Below, piece after piece: positions 51,816-60,260 of a stretch of DNA of 64,000 bases (within the stretch, counting starts at the first letter, position 1; each line of letters opens with the position of its first letter). The position numbers were made by a program, and so were the translations under genes. The notes under the pieces were generated by a model. It did no database searches and had not been told where the DNA came from. It was given only the letters and a program-made list of their open reading frames with translations. This stretch comes from UBA6168 sp964423205 (GTDB taxonomy: Bacteria > Bacteroidota > Bacteroidia > Chitinophagales > Saprospiraceae): the NCBI GenBank assembly GCA_964423205.1, contig CAYRDX010000018.1:1-64000 (forward strand). Direction: 5' to 3'.

Positions 51816-52574
51816 ATGAAAAAATATACTTCCCTGATCCCTGCCCTAACCTTCGTTGTCATTTTCATATTCTTTTCCGGATGTAAGAAAGATCCGCAGG
51901 AAAATTTTATCAAAATCACCCTCGACCATAATGTCGCAGGCAACAAACTGGAGTTGAACGAAAAGTGGTACAGCTGCGCAGCCGGACATAAATTCAATGT
52001 CATCCGGCTGAAGTATTACCTCTCTAATTTTGCACTGCATAAAACTGATGGCAGTGTTTTCAAAACAGACATGGTCCACTATTGCGACATCGAAAAATCT
52101 GGAACAAAGACAATCAACTTACCAGAAGTACCCAATGGTGAATACAATAAACTCTCTCTCATATTTGGCCTCGACGAAGTGCGGAATGTAAACGGCGGCC
52201 TGCCCAACACCACGACCAATATCAATATGGAATGGCCAATTCCGGGCGACCAGGGTTACCACTACATGAAATTCGAGGGTAAATACGATGTGCTGGGAAG
52301 TGGCAAAATAAAAAGTTACAACCTCCACACCGGCGCCACCGGCAACAACCAAAACTATATCAAAATTACCCTGCCATTGAATCAACCTTTCAAAATGACT
52401 GGGGAGGGTTGGTCGATAAATTTATTGTTGGACCTGAATGAATGGTTACAAAACCCGACAGTCTATGATTTTGAGACTTTTGGTTCCCAAATCATGGACA
52501 ATCAACAAGCTCAATTAATTTTGAAAAACAATGGTGCAACTGTTTTTAGTGTGAGATCCGTTGACAGGAACTGA
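51816..52574 (+). CDS. MbnP-like copper-binding lipoprotein
   Basis: The 252-residue protein has a lipoprotein signal (MKKYTSLIPALTFVVIFIFF, then SGC23). It matches the MbnP family: ITLDHNVAGNKLELNEKWYS, AAGHKFNVIRLKYYLSNFAL, VPNGEYNKLSLIFGLDEVRN, INMEWPIPGDQGYHYMKFEG and YNLHTGATG. In methanotrophs MbnP binds copper after its partner MbnH oxidises a tryptophan to kynurenine. Trp140 in MEWPIPG, with nearby His149 and the later His171 and early His38, are plausible counterparts (inference). An MbnH/MauG-type diheme enzyme gene follows at 123 bases, separated by repeat copy C. No methanobactin genes are here, as is usual for this pair outside methanotrophs. Confidence 0.85.
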   Translation: MKKYTSLIPALTFVVIFIFFSGCKKDPQENFIKITLDHNVAGNKLELNEKWYSCAAGHKFNVIRLKYYLSNFALHKTDGSVFKTDMVHYCDIEKSGTKTINLPEVPNGEYNKLSLIFGLDEVRNVNGGLPNTTTNINMEWPIPGDQGYHYMKFEGKYDVLGSGKIKSYNLHTGATGNNQNYIKITLPLNQPFKMTGEGWSINLLLDLNEWLQNPTVYDFETFGSQIMDNQQAQLILKNNGATVFSVRSVDRN

Positions 52575-52631
52575 ATTGGCTTCAAGATTTCTGAAACCTT
52601 AACCATGAAACACATTTTTAATCTTTACACG

Positions 52632-52690
52632 GTAATGAGTCAAAAATAAAGTTGCCAAACTTTTGCCTTTTTACTTTTGCCTTTATACTT
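52632..52690 (+). repeat. Dispersed intergenic repeat, copy C (internally deleted)
   Basis: GTAATGAGTCAAAAATAAAG is followed directly by AAACTTTTGCCTTTTTAC units; the middle third present in copies A and B is missing. It ends eight bases before the ATG of the diheme enzyme gene. Confidence 0.8.
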
Positions 52691-52697
52691 ACTCAAG

Positions 52698-53702
52698 ATG
52701 AAAAGGACATTTCCAATCATAGCAGTAATAGTAGGGCTGGTCATGCTGGCAGGTAGCTGCAATAAGGAAGAACCGGGCCCAAAGTATGAGTACAATCCAA
52801 CACCATACAACCTAAGAATACCAGCCAATTTTCCACTTCTGGACATTTCCCCGGAAAACCCCACTACTGTTCAGGGTGTAAAACTGGGCAGGATGTTATT
52901 CTACGACCCCATATTGCACAAGGACAGCACGGAATCATGTGCCTCCTGCCATAAGCAGGGATTAGCCTTTTCATCTGACCCCACAGTTTTACCACACATC
53001 AATCTGGCGTGGAACACCGCGTTTTTGTGGAATGGGAAAATTCAGGGCAGCATCGAAGACATTATGCTTTTCGAGGTCAAAGAATTTTTCAAAACCGATC
53101 TTCAGCGATTGCAGCGCCATAAGGACTATCCAAGGTTATTTTATGAAGCATTTGGTACAGATAAGATTACTCATGAATTGGCGGCCAAAGCTCTGGTACA
53201 GTTTGAAAGGACATTGATTTCCACCAATTCCAAATACGACAAAGTGCTGGATAAAACATCCGGCGTATTTCTGACGGATGCAGAACTCAACGGCTACGAA
53301 ATCTTCAACACTGAAAAAGGCGACTGTTTCCATTGCCACGGAGGCATCCTGTTCACAGATAACCAGTTTCACAACAACGGACTGGATGCCATACCGGAAG
53401 CCGGCCTGAAAGAAACTTCCGGATTGGCCACAGATGATGGAAAATGGAAAACACCTACCCTCAGAAACATTGCCATCACGGGGCCCTACATGCATGATGG
53501 AAGGTATAAAACCTTGGAGGAAGTGGTGGAATTCTACAGCTCAGGATTAAAAATGTCAGCAACAGTTGACCCGCTAATGAAAAATGTGCACAAAGGGGGC
53601 GTGAGATTGACCGCCAGAGAAAAAAGCGACCTGATTGCTTTCCTGCATACACTTACCGATTCGTCTTTCCTAAAAAATCCGAGCTTAAGCAATCCATTTT
53701 AG
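52698..53702 (+). CDS. Diheme cytochrome c peroxidase / MauG-MbnH family lipoprotein
   Basis: I start at the ATG at 52698 (334 residues); an earlier TTG lies inside repeat copy C. A lipoprotein signal (IIAVIVGLVMLAGSC21) anchors it. Two heme c sites are present, CASCH (81-85) and CFHCH (210-214). The bCcP/MauG core follows the usual order: VKLGRMLFYDPILHKDST, LVQFERTLIS, KGDCFHCHGGILFTDNQFHN and KTPTLRNIAITGPYMHDGRY. Family members reduce peroxide or, in MauG and MbnH, use a high-valent diheme state to modify a protein tryptophan. The preceding MbnP-like gene makes it a likely MbnH counterpart; a plain peroxidase cannot be excluded from sequence alone. Confidence 0.88.
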   Translation: MKRTFPIIAVIVGLVMLAGSCNKEEPGPKYEYNPTPYNLRIPANFPLLDISPENPTTVQGVKLGRMLFYDPILHKDSTESCASCHKQGLAFSSDPTVLPHINLAWNTAFLWNGKIQGSIEDIMLFEVKEFFKTDLQRLQRHKDYPRLFYEAFGTDKITHELAAKALVQFERTLISTNSKYDKVLDKTSGVFLTDAELNGYEIFNTEKGDCFHCHGGILFTDNQFHNNGLDAIPEAGLKETSGLATDDGKWKTPTLRNIAITGPYMHDGRYKTLEEVVEFYSSGLKMSATVDPLMKNVHKGGVRLTAREKSDLIAFLHTLTDSSFLKNPSLSNPF

Positions 53703-53855
53703 TCATTTCAGAGGCCACTCCTTTTCGCAAGGTGACGCCTCTAACTGCCCTCAGGAAGGATGTCGGTTGTATATTATTGCAATCCAAAAGGGCAACTATT
53801 TTTTTACCTTTCCGCTGCATACTGCATCCACCTTTTCTTTTAATACCAAATTATC

Positions 53856-55070
53856 ATGAAAGAAGCTTTCATCGTTGACGCCGTCAGAACTCCGGTTGGA
53901 AATTTCCAGGGAACCCTTTCTACTGTAAGATGCGACGACCTCGCTGCCCATTCAATCCGGGCCTTAATCGCACGGCATCCCGAAATTCCGCCCGACGCCT
54001 ATGAGGACGTTTATTTCGGCTGCGCCAATCAGGCAGGTGAGGACAACCGCAATGTAGCCAGGATGGCACTTTTGCTGGCAGGCTTGCCGTGGAGTGTTCC
54101 CGGTGAAACGGTGAACCGGCTTTGCGCAAGCGGTATGGCAGCGGTCATTCATGCAGGAAGAGCCATTCAAACCGGTCATGGAGACCTGTTTATAGCCGGA
54201 GGGGTGGAGCACATGACGAGAGGGCCCTGGGTCATCTCCAAAGTGTCGCAGGCATACGGCAGGGATGCAGAAATGCACGACAGCAGTTTTGGCTGGCGTT
54301 TTATCAACCCCAAAATGGAGGAACTGTATGGCACAGAAGGCATGGGGCAAACGGCAGAAAACTTAGCTGAAAAATATAAAATCAGCAGGGAAGACCAGGA
54401 CAGGTTTGCCTGTTGGTCGCAGCAAAAAGCAACTGCTGCAATGGAGAGTGGCCGTCTGACAAAAGAAATCGTATCCGTCCCAATACCCCAAAGAAAAGGC
54501 GAACCGGTAATGTTTTCACAAGATGAATTCATAAAACCAGGAACGAGTATCGAGGCACTTGGCAAGCTTCGGCCCGCCTTTAAAAAAATGGAATTAGGAG
54601 GAACTATTACTGCTGGCAATGCCTCCGGACTCAATGATGGCGCTGCTGCCATGCTGGTCGCCTCTGAGACCACACTTCACAAATACAATCTAAAACCTTT
54701 GGCCAGAATAGTGTCTTCCGGAGTAGCAGGAGTTGAGCCAAGAATCATGGGAATTGGTCCGGTACCCGCCTCAGAAAAAGCACTTCGGCGGGCCGGTCTT
54801 AACCTTTCCGACATGGACATCATCGAGTTAAATGAAGCTTTTGCAGCACAGGTTTTAGCGTGCACCCGAACATGGGGTATTGATGATGACGATGAAAGGC
54901 TCAATCCAAATGGTGGCGCGATTGCCATTGGGCATCCTCTTGGAATGTCGGGAACAAGGATTCTTCAAACTGCCGCATTGGAACTGCATAAGCAACAAAA
55001 GAAGTACGCACTTGTTACCATGTGCGTGGGTGTCGGACAAGGTTTTGCCGTTGTTTTGGAAAAAGTCTGA
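53856..55070 (+). CDS. Acetyl-CoA acyltransferase, PaaJ/PcaF-like thiolase
   Basis: The 404-residue thiolase has all active-site blocks: NRLCASGMAAVIHAGRAI (nucleophilic Cys), GGVEHMTRGPWV, NEAFAAQVLA, NPNGGAIAIGHPLGMSGTRI (His) and VTMCVGVGQGFAVV (second Cys). WGIDDDDERLNPNGGA and MHDSSFGWRFINPKMEELYG are typical of 3-oxoadipyl-CoA thiolases (PaaJ, PcaF) rather than acetoacetyl-CoA thiolases of about 390 residues. It would cleave 3-oxoadipyl-CoA to succinyl-CoA and acetyl-CoA, which fits the PaaH- and PaaI-like genes upstream. The copper-protein pair sits between them. The ring-cleavage genes paaABCDE and paaK are not in the window. Confidence 0.92.
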   Translation: MKEAFIVDAVRTPVGNFQGTLSTVRCDDLAAHSIRALIARHPEIPPDAYEDVYFGCANQAGEDNRNVARMALLLAGLPWSVPGETVNRLCASGMAAVIHAGRAIQTGHGDLFIAGGVEHMTRGPWVISKVSQAYGRDAEMHDSSFGWRFINPKMEELYGTEGMGQTAENLAEKYKISREDQDRFACWSQQKATAAMESGRLTKEIVSVPIPQRKGEPVMFSQDEFIKPGTSIEALGKLRPAFKKMELGGTITAGNASGLNDGAAAMLVASETTLHKYNLKPLARIVSSGVAGVEPRIMGIGPVPASEKALRRAGLNLSDMDIIELNEAFAAQVLACTRTWGIDDDDERLNPNGGAIAIGHPLGMSGTRILQTAALELHKQQKKYALVTMCVGVGQGFAVVLEKV

Positions 55071-55172
55071 GTCTCGAATCACCATAACTTTATGTCCAGA
55101 TGGCTGTTTATTGTTGAAATTTCACTGATTCTTTCTCCAACAACTGCAAAATCACAACAACTCAAATTCCAA

Positions 55173-56075
55173 ATGAATAGAAAAATCGCTGTTTTCATTT
55201 TTTCATTTTTCGCCTTTATCCTCGTCCATGCGCAAACCGCCGCACCGGTTGCGGAAGTTAAAGTTGAAAACGCCCTATTGTGGAAAATAAGTGGAAAAGA
55301 GCTGACCGAACCATCCTATTTGTACGGCACCATTCACCTCATCGGAAAAGAGGACTTCTTTCTGAGCGACAGCACGATGGCTTTCATACGCAGAGCCGAT
55401 AAGGTGGTTTTTGAGATCGACATGAAAGAGATGAACAACATAGTGACTCAGATTTCCCTGCTTACCAAGGCCATGATGAAAGACGGGACTTCCCTGAAAG
55501 ACTTGTTGACCGAGGAGGAATACAAAGTTGTGGACGCACATTTTCGGAAGATGGGATTGCCACTGTTTCTTTTTGAGCGTATGAAGCCAATGTTCCTGAC
55601 GGTTTTTGCCGGTATGGATTTCTCACCACAGGCCATGGCCGCAGGGGATATGGTCTCTTATGAAATGAAAATCATGGAATTGGCTGATAAGGGCAAAAAG
55701 AAAACCGGCGGCCTGGAGACAGTAGAGTTTCAGATGAGCGTTTTTGACAGCATTCCTTATCTCGACCAGGCAAAGATGCTGGTAGAGAGCATCCGCACTG
55801 CCAATGCCGGTGAGGATGAGTTCCGTAAAATGGTGGAGTTGTACAAAAATCAGGACATCAACGGCATGGTCAGCAGTATGAAATCGGATGATGATTTTAT
55901 TAAGTACGAAGAATTACTTTTGAACTCAAGAAATAAAAATTGGATACCTGTAATGTCCGGACACATGAAAGTACAATCAACTTTTTTTGCAGTCGGTGCC
56001 GGACATTTGGGTGGAATAAATGGCGTCATAACTTTATTGCGAAAAGCAGGATATACGCTGACTCCCATCCCATAA
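55173..56075 (+). CDS. TraB/GumN family protein, exported
   Basis: The start at the ATG at 55173 gives 300 residues with a signal peptide (MNRKIAVFIFSFFAFILVHA); the open frame extends 27 codons upstream without a signal. The TraB/GumN pattern is visible: SYLYGTIHLIGKEDFFLS (first conserved His), KVVFEIDMKEMN, KKTGGLETVEFQMSVFDSIP, and WIPVMSGHMKVQSTFFAVGAGHLGG (the later His residues). The family is related to metal-dependent peptidases of the Tiki type; the function in Bacteroidota is unproven. It follows the thiolase gene at 102 bases and is followed by an aldehyde dehydrogenase at 32 bases. Confidence 0.9.
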   Translation: MNRKIAVFIFSFFAFILVHAQTAAPVAEVKVENALLWKISGKELTEPSYLYGTIHLIGKEDFFLSDSTMAFIRRADKVVFEIDMKEMNNIVTQISLLTKAMMKDGTSLKDLLTEEEYKVVDAHFRKMGLPLFLFERMKPMFLTVFAGMDFSPQAMAAGDMVSYEMKIMELADKGKKKTGGLETVEFQMSVFDSIPYLDQAKMLVESIRTANAGEDEFRKMVELYKNQDINGMVSSMKSDDDFIKYEELLLNSRNKNWIPVMSGHMKVQSTFFAVGAGHLGGINGVITLLRKAGYTLTPIP

Positions 56076-56107
56076 AGTATCCTTGCGTCAAAATCATCAA
56101 TAGCCTT

Positions 56108-57535
56108 ATGCCAGATACCATACTTGTCGAAAACAAATCCACAAAGGAAATACAACGGATATTCAAGTTGCAGCTATCCAACCACTTGAACGTTGGAAAA
56201 AGCTCAGCAAGAGAAAGAATCAACAAACTGAAGCGCTTTGGCGATGCCATCATGCGGTACCAGCCGGAAATTCAGAAAGCCGTTTATCAGGATTTTAAAA
56301 AGCCGGTTTTTGAAGTGGATGCGACGGAGATTCTACCCCTTATGAGTGGGCTGAGACACGTAAAACGCAACCTCCGCAAGTGGATGGCACCTCATAGAGT
56401 AGCAGGCACCTTGCCATTACTGGGTTCCACCTCATGGATTCAATACGAATCGAAAGGCGTTTGCCTCATCATATCGCCCTGGAACTTCCCTTTCAATCTG
56501 AGTTTCGTGCCACTGGTATCGGCAATAGCAGCCGGCAATTGTGCCATCATTAAACCTTCGGAGCATACACCGCATTCTTCGGCTTTGATTAAAAAAATCG
56601 TACAGGAGGTTTTTGATGAAAACGAAGTAGCTGTAATTGAAGGGGCCATTGAGGAAAGTCAGGCACTGCTGAAATTGCCTTTCCATCACATATTTTTCAC
56701 AGGCTCACCTCAGGTTGGCAAAATAGTGATGAAGGCTGCAGCAGAAAATCTAACTTCTGTTACACTTGAGTTAGGGGGAAAATCACCCACCATAGTTGAT
56801 GAGACTGTAGATATAAAATCCGCCGCTGCGAGTATATCCTTTGCCAAATACACCAACTGTGGACAGATTTGTATAGCTCCGGATTACATTTTGGTGCATA
56901 AATCCGTCGAGGAAAAACTCATCAATGCGATGAAAAAGAGCATCGCTGAATTTTATGGAAAGGAAGTCAGCAACTCTGAATCGTATCCCAGAATCGTCAA
57001 CAGAAATCATTTCAGGAAACTGAAATCAAACCTGGAAGATGCCCTGAGCAAAGGAGCCAGAATTCTTTTTGGTGGAAATCACCATGCAGAATCCAAATAT
57101 TTCGAACCCACTTTCCTGACAGACGTCAATATGGATATGCAGGTAATGACCGAGGAGATTTTTGGGCCATTGCTACCCTTCCGTTCTTATGAAAAACTAC
57201 AGGAAGTGATTGATTTTATCAATTCCGGCGAACGTCCTCTGGCACTAAACATATATAGCCGCAACAGAAAAAACATCGATTTTATACTCCAGAATACCCG
57301 GGTTGGTGGTACCTGCATCAACAATTCCTCCATGCATTTTATGAACCACAATCTGCCATTTGGTGGCATCAACAACAGTGGAATCGGGAAATCTCACGGC
57401 TGGTATGGCTTCCGGGATTTTTCACATGAAAGGTCCGTTTACAGGCAGGATTTTCCCGGCATTGCCAGCTTGCTGACGCCACCCTATAAGCGATGGAAAG
57501 AAAAAGTAATTGACCTCACCCTTAAATGGTTTTAA
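56108..57535 (+). CDS. Aldehyde dehydrogenase, class-3-like
   Basis: From the ATG at 56108 the product has 475 residues; the longer open frame overlaps the TraB gene and is not used. Motifs: ISPWNFPFNLSFVPLVSAIA, IFFTGSPQVGKIVMKAAAEN, VTLELGGKSPTIV (general-base Glu), KYTNCGQICIAPDYI (catalytic Cys) and MTEEIFGPLLPF. The C-terminus (LPFGGINNSGIGKSHGWYGF) and a hydrophobic end resemble class-3 or fatty-aldehyde-type enzymes of about 460-480 residues. It oxidises aldehydes to acids with NAD(P). It lies between TraB/GumN and chitinase genes; the substrate is not indicated by context. It is not PaaZ, which is much longer. Confidence 0.9.
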   Translation: MPDTILVENKSTKEIQRIFKLQLSNHLNVGKSSARERINKLKRFGDAIMRYQPEIQKAVYQDFKKPVFEVDATEILPLMSGLRHVKRNLRKWMAPHRVAGTLPLLGSTSWIQYESKGVCLIISPWNFPFNLSFVPLVSAIAAGNCAIIKPSEHTPHSSALIKKIVQEVFDENEVAVIEGAIEESQALLKLPFHHIFFTGSPQVGKIVMKAAAENLTSVTLELGGKSPTIVDETVDIKSAAASISFAKYTNCGQICIAPDYILVHKSVEEKLINAMKKSIAEFYGKEVSNSESYPRIVNRNHFRKLKSNLEDALSKGARILFGGNHHAESKYFEPTFLTDVNMDMQVMTEEIFGPLLPFRSYEKLQEVIDFINSGERPLALNIYSRNRKNIDFILQNTRVGGTCINNSSMHFMNHNLPFGGINNSGIGKSHGWYGFRDFSHERSVYRQDFPGIASLLTPPYKRWKEKVIDLTLKWF

Positions 57536-57572
57536 TATTATTGCAACTTTTTAGAAAGGATTTCTTCGATTT

Positions 57573-59048
57573 ATGGCTGCCAGATTTCTGACAAGTCTTT
57601 TTCTGTTAAGCTCCATAACCTTGCTGGCACAACCTTGCCAAGAGGTAATCGGTTATTTTCCGAGCTGGAAATGGTACCATCGCAAGTTTCTGGTGAATCC
57701 AGCTACCATCGATTATACCAAGTATTCCATCATCAACTATGCGTTTTTTCAGCCCAACGCCGACGGCAGCATCCGCCCCTTTGACCCATACGCCGACAAA
57801 ACACTTTTATTGGGCACCATAAAACCGGAAGCCCCTCCGGGATACAGCAGGAGTATCGACTTTGGACACCGGGAATGGCACATTGCCGAGACTTCTTTAG
57901 TAAGCAAAGCGCAACAAGCCGGAACCAAAGTGCTGATTTCATTGGGTGGCTGGACGCTTTCCAATCATTTTTCCTCCATAGCCGCCGACAGTGTGAAAAG
58001 AGGGCGATTTGCGGCCAGTTGTGCCCAATTAGTACGGACCTATCAGGTGGACGGAGTGGACATCGACTGGGAATACCCGGGTTATGGTCCTCAGAATGGG
58101 TCAGCCGCAGACAAGGAGAATTTTACCATCCTGGTAAAGGAAATCCGCGACTCCTTTAATGTTCTCGAAAAAAGTATCAACAAATCCTTGCTGATAACCG
58201 CTGCTTTCGGAGTGGCTCCCTCCCGTATGGCCTTTATTGAATGGGAAAAAGTAGTGCCACTGCTGGATTTCATCAACCTCATGACCTACGATTTTTACGG
58301 CAGCAATCATTCCCGCACCAATCACCATGCTCCCCTTTTCCCGCCGGAGCAGGGACTCAATGGCTTCGACCTGCACAGTGTCGTAAACCACCTGACCGGC
58401 AACTATGCAGTTCCAAGGCATAAAATCAACATAGGCATTGCTTTTTACGGCCGGACGCAAAAAACGAAAGGTGCACCCAACCTGCATACCGCTTCCATGC
58501 AGATTCCCGACAGGGAAACTTTCCCTGAAGACAAAGGCAATCCCATGTTTTACAGCATAGTGGCACGACAGGACCTTTTTGACTATTACTGGGACCCCTC
58601 CGCACAGGTGCCTTTCCTGAAAGGTAAAAACCTGTTGAACACCTTTGTCACTTTTGACGACGAAAACTCCATCGCACTCAAGGCCCATTATATTCAGGAA
58701 AACGGACTTGCCGGCGCCATGGTGTGGGACATCACCGGCGACCATATAGAAACCAACCCTGGATCGGGCGTTATCGCCGAAACACCTTTGGCCGATGTGC
58801 TCAATAAGGTTTTTTGCCATGCAAGCCTGAGTATCAGCAACCGCTTTCAGGCGCCCGGAACCATTGGTTTTTTGTCCCAGAAAAGTGCTCTGGTGAAATC
58901 AAGGACTTACCCACCACGGCTTTCCCGGTCTTTGGAATTAGATAAAAAAGAAATGAAGCGCCTCCATAAGTTGGCCCGAAAAGAAGCGCGAAAAAAGAAA
59001 AAGGAAAAGGACAAAACTCCCGACCGGTATTTTAATGGGGGGTGGTGA
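57573..59048 (+). CDS. Secreted GH18 chitinase with basic C-terminal tail
   Basis: The 491-residue protein has a signal peptide (MAARFLTSLFLLSSITLLAQ). A glycoside hydrolase family 18 barrel follows: VIGYFPSWKWYHRKF, VLISLGGWTLSNHFSS, VDGVDIDWEYPGYG with the catalytic Glu of DxxDxDWE, INLMTYDFYGSNHSRTNHHA, IGIAFYGRT and AGAMVWDITGD. It should cleave chitin or other beta-1,4-GlcNAc polymers. No T9SS sorting domain is seen. Instead the last ~45 residues are very rich in Lys and Arg (KRLHKLARKEARKKKKEKDK) and end YFNGGW, which is unusual for a secreted chitinase. It starts 37 bases after the aldehyde dehydrogenase stop. Confidence 0.92.
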   Translation: MAARFLTSLFLLSSITLLAQPCQEVIGYFPSWKWYHRKFLVNPATIDYTKYSIINYAFFQPNADGSIRPFDPYADKTLLLGTIKPEAPPGYSRSIDFGHREWHIAETSLVSKAQQAGTKVLISLGGWTLSNHFSSIAADSVKRGRFAASCAQLVRTYQVDGVDIDWEYPGYGPQNGSAADKENFTILVKEIRDSFNVLEKSINKSLLITAAFGVAPSRMAFIEWEKVVPLLDFINLMTYDFYGSNHSRTNHHAPLFPPEQGLNGFDLHSVVNHLTGNYAVPRHKINIGIAFYGRTQKTKGAPNLHTASMQIPDRETFPEDKGNPMFYSIVARQDLFDYYWDPSAQVPFLKGKNLLNTFVTFDDENSIALKAHYIQENGLAGAMVWDITGDHIETNPGSGVIAETPLADVLNKVFCHASLSISNRFQAPGTIGFLSQKSALVKSRTYPPRLSRSLELDKKEMKRLHKLARKEARKKKKEKDKTPDRYFNGGW

Positions 59049-59226
59049 TATCAGCCCAATTATAATATGCAACTGCAGGCCGTTTCTTAGATTGGAAGAC
59101 CCCGGGCCAGCGGACTCATCCAGGAATTGTTTTTGTGGAAGACCAAAAGTGTCTGGCACTTGGATTCACGTTTAATTATTCTGGTATCTTGCAATTTCAA
59201 AATATTTGTAACGAAACCGGCATGAA

Positions 59227-59549
59227 ATGAATTCTCCCTTTGACCTTGATTTATTCAGGAAAGCCGTTTCCGAAGGAAATATCATCTGGCGGAAACACAT
59301 GCTGATAAAGATGATGGTCAGGGAAATTTCCCGCGAAGAAGTTTTGGAAGTACTTGAAAAAGGTGAAATCATCCAAATTTACGATTACGACAGACCTTTT
59401 CCCATGTACTGTTGTTGAGCATTATTGAAAACCGTCCCATGCATGTGGTCTCAGCTTTTGATGAAACGAACCGCATGGTTTTTGTTATTACTGCTTATGA
59501 ACCTGACCAGGCTGTTTTTGAAGATGATTTTAAAACGAGAAAAAAATGA
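59227..59549 (+). pseudogene. DUF4258 protein (toxin-like) with a frameshift
   Basis: The first frame reads MNSPFDLDLFRKAVSEGNII, then WRKHMLIKMMVREISREEVL and IYDYDRPFPM, and stops at 59416-59418. The continuation LLLSIIENRPMHVVSAFDET, then FVITAYEPDQAVFEDDFKTR, lies in another frame to the TGA at 59547-59549. Joined, they make a complete DUF4258 domain of about 107 residues, a RelE/BrnT-like fold usually paired with a zinc-finger antitoxin. One missing base between 59403 and 59409 explains the break. The end overlaps the ATG of the YgiT-type gene by four bases (ATGA), as in intact pairs. It may be inactivated, or this may be a sequencing error. Confidence 0.8.
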
Positions 59550-59785
59550 AGCATGTTCCTTCCCTCTGTCCGCTGTGTGGTGGAAAAGTAGAACCCAGCA
59601 CCACTACCTTTTCAGTTGACCTCAAATCAGGTGTAGTGGTAGTGCGCAACGTACCCGCTCACATTTGTACTCAATGTGGCGAGGACTGGATTGACAATAC
59701 AGTTACTCAGGAACTTGAAGAAATTGTCAAAAGAGCCAAACAGCAGAACAGCCAACTGGAAATGGTTTCTATGGGGAAAGAATAG
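59546..59785 (+). CDS. YgiT-type zinc-finger protein (antitoxin-like)
   Basis: The 79-residue protein has CPLCGGKVEPSTTTFSVDLK and, 28 residues after it, HICTQCGEDWIDNTVTQELE: two CxxC pairs forming the YgiT/MqsA N-terminal zinc site. The C-terminal helix (VTQELEEIVKRAKQQNSQLE) replaces the helix-turn-helix of full MqsA, so DNA binding is not obvious. In many genomes this short form follows a DUF4258 gene, and the two behave as a toxin-antitoxin-like pair. Here the upstream DUF4258 gene is frameshifted, so this may be an orphan antitoxin. The four-base ATGA overlap argues for coupled translation. Confidence 0.88.
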   Translation: MKHVPSLCPLCGGKVEPSTTTFSVDLKSGVVVVRNVPAHICTQCGEDWIDNTVTQELEEIVKRAKQQNSQLEMVSMGKE

Positions 59786-59908
59786 GAAAATGATCTTGGT
59801 TATGAGCATGTTTGGGATATTTATGTTGTATCAAATACCTAAACAAGCTCTTAGCGATAGCCAATCATTGGATGTAGGAAAATTTACAAACTTTAATTGC
59901 TCAATAAT

Positions 59909-60133
59909 ATGTACACCTACAAAATTCATTTACACAAAGAATCGGAAGGCGGTTATACGGTTTCTGTCCCTGCCTTGCCTGGCTGTATAACTTATGGTGA
60001 GGATGTGGACGAAGCTATTGCGATGGCAAAAGAAGCTATTGAACTGTATATTGAAGAGTTGCAGGAAAGAGGGGAAGCCATCCCTGATGACAGCAATACG
60101 CTGGAATACTCTTTAAACCTTGAAATTGCATGA
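59909..60133 (+). CDS. HicB family antitoxin
   Basis: I use the ATG at 59909 (74 residues) rather than an upstream TTG. The protein is a single HicB domain: MYTYKIHLHKESEGGYTVSV, PALPGCITYGEDVDEAIAMA and AIELYIEELQERGEAIPDD. The PxLPGCxTxGxxxxEAxxxAxEAI pattern is the family signature. Full-length forms carry a DNA-binding tail, lacking here. HicB blocks the mRNA-cleaving toxin HicA. No intact hicA is next to it, but a decayed one appears to overlap the end of this gene (60130-60228). The gap from the YgiT-type gene is 123 bases with no other feature. Confidence 0.9.
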   Translation: MYTYKIHLHKESEGGYTVSVPALPGCITYGEDVDEAIAMAKEAIELYIEELQERGEAIPDDSNTLEYSLNLEIA

Positions 60134-60228
60134 GCCCTGCTCGCTCCAGGTCTTCTCTCGTCATAAACGACACCTTGCTTCTGTCGCCTAAAAGGATTGG
60201 GGAAAGGATTTGTTGTAATCAAAGACAT
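60130..60228 (+). pseudogene. Possible decayed hicA toxin gene
   Basis: An ATG at 60130 overlaps the hicB TGA (ATGA), where intact hicA genes often start. It reads MSPARSRSSLVINDTLLLSP, and then, after a shift near 60200, KGFVVIKD, which recalls the GFVVVRQKGSH strand of HicA. The conserved HicA histidine segment is not readable. The remains are short and the match is weak, so this is a suggestion based on position and a few residues. Confidence 0.35.
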
Positions 60229-60243
60229 TTGAATTTACCTTTG
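60213..60243 (+). promoter_or_regulatory. Promoter of the DUF433/DUF5615 pair
   Basis: TTG (60213-60215) and TACCTTTG (60236-60243) are 20 bases apart. The GTG start is only 17 bases after the -7 element, so the leader must be about 10 bases or less. Confidence 0.55.
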
Positions 60244-60260
60244 TAAAAAACCTGTTCAAC

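Noticed and set aside
59676..59990. Open frame overlapping the YgiT-type and HicB genes
   Set aside because: Different frame from both recognised proteins and no motif of its own.
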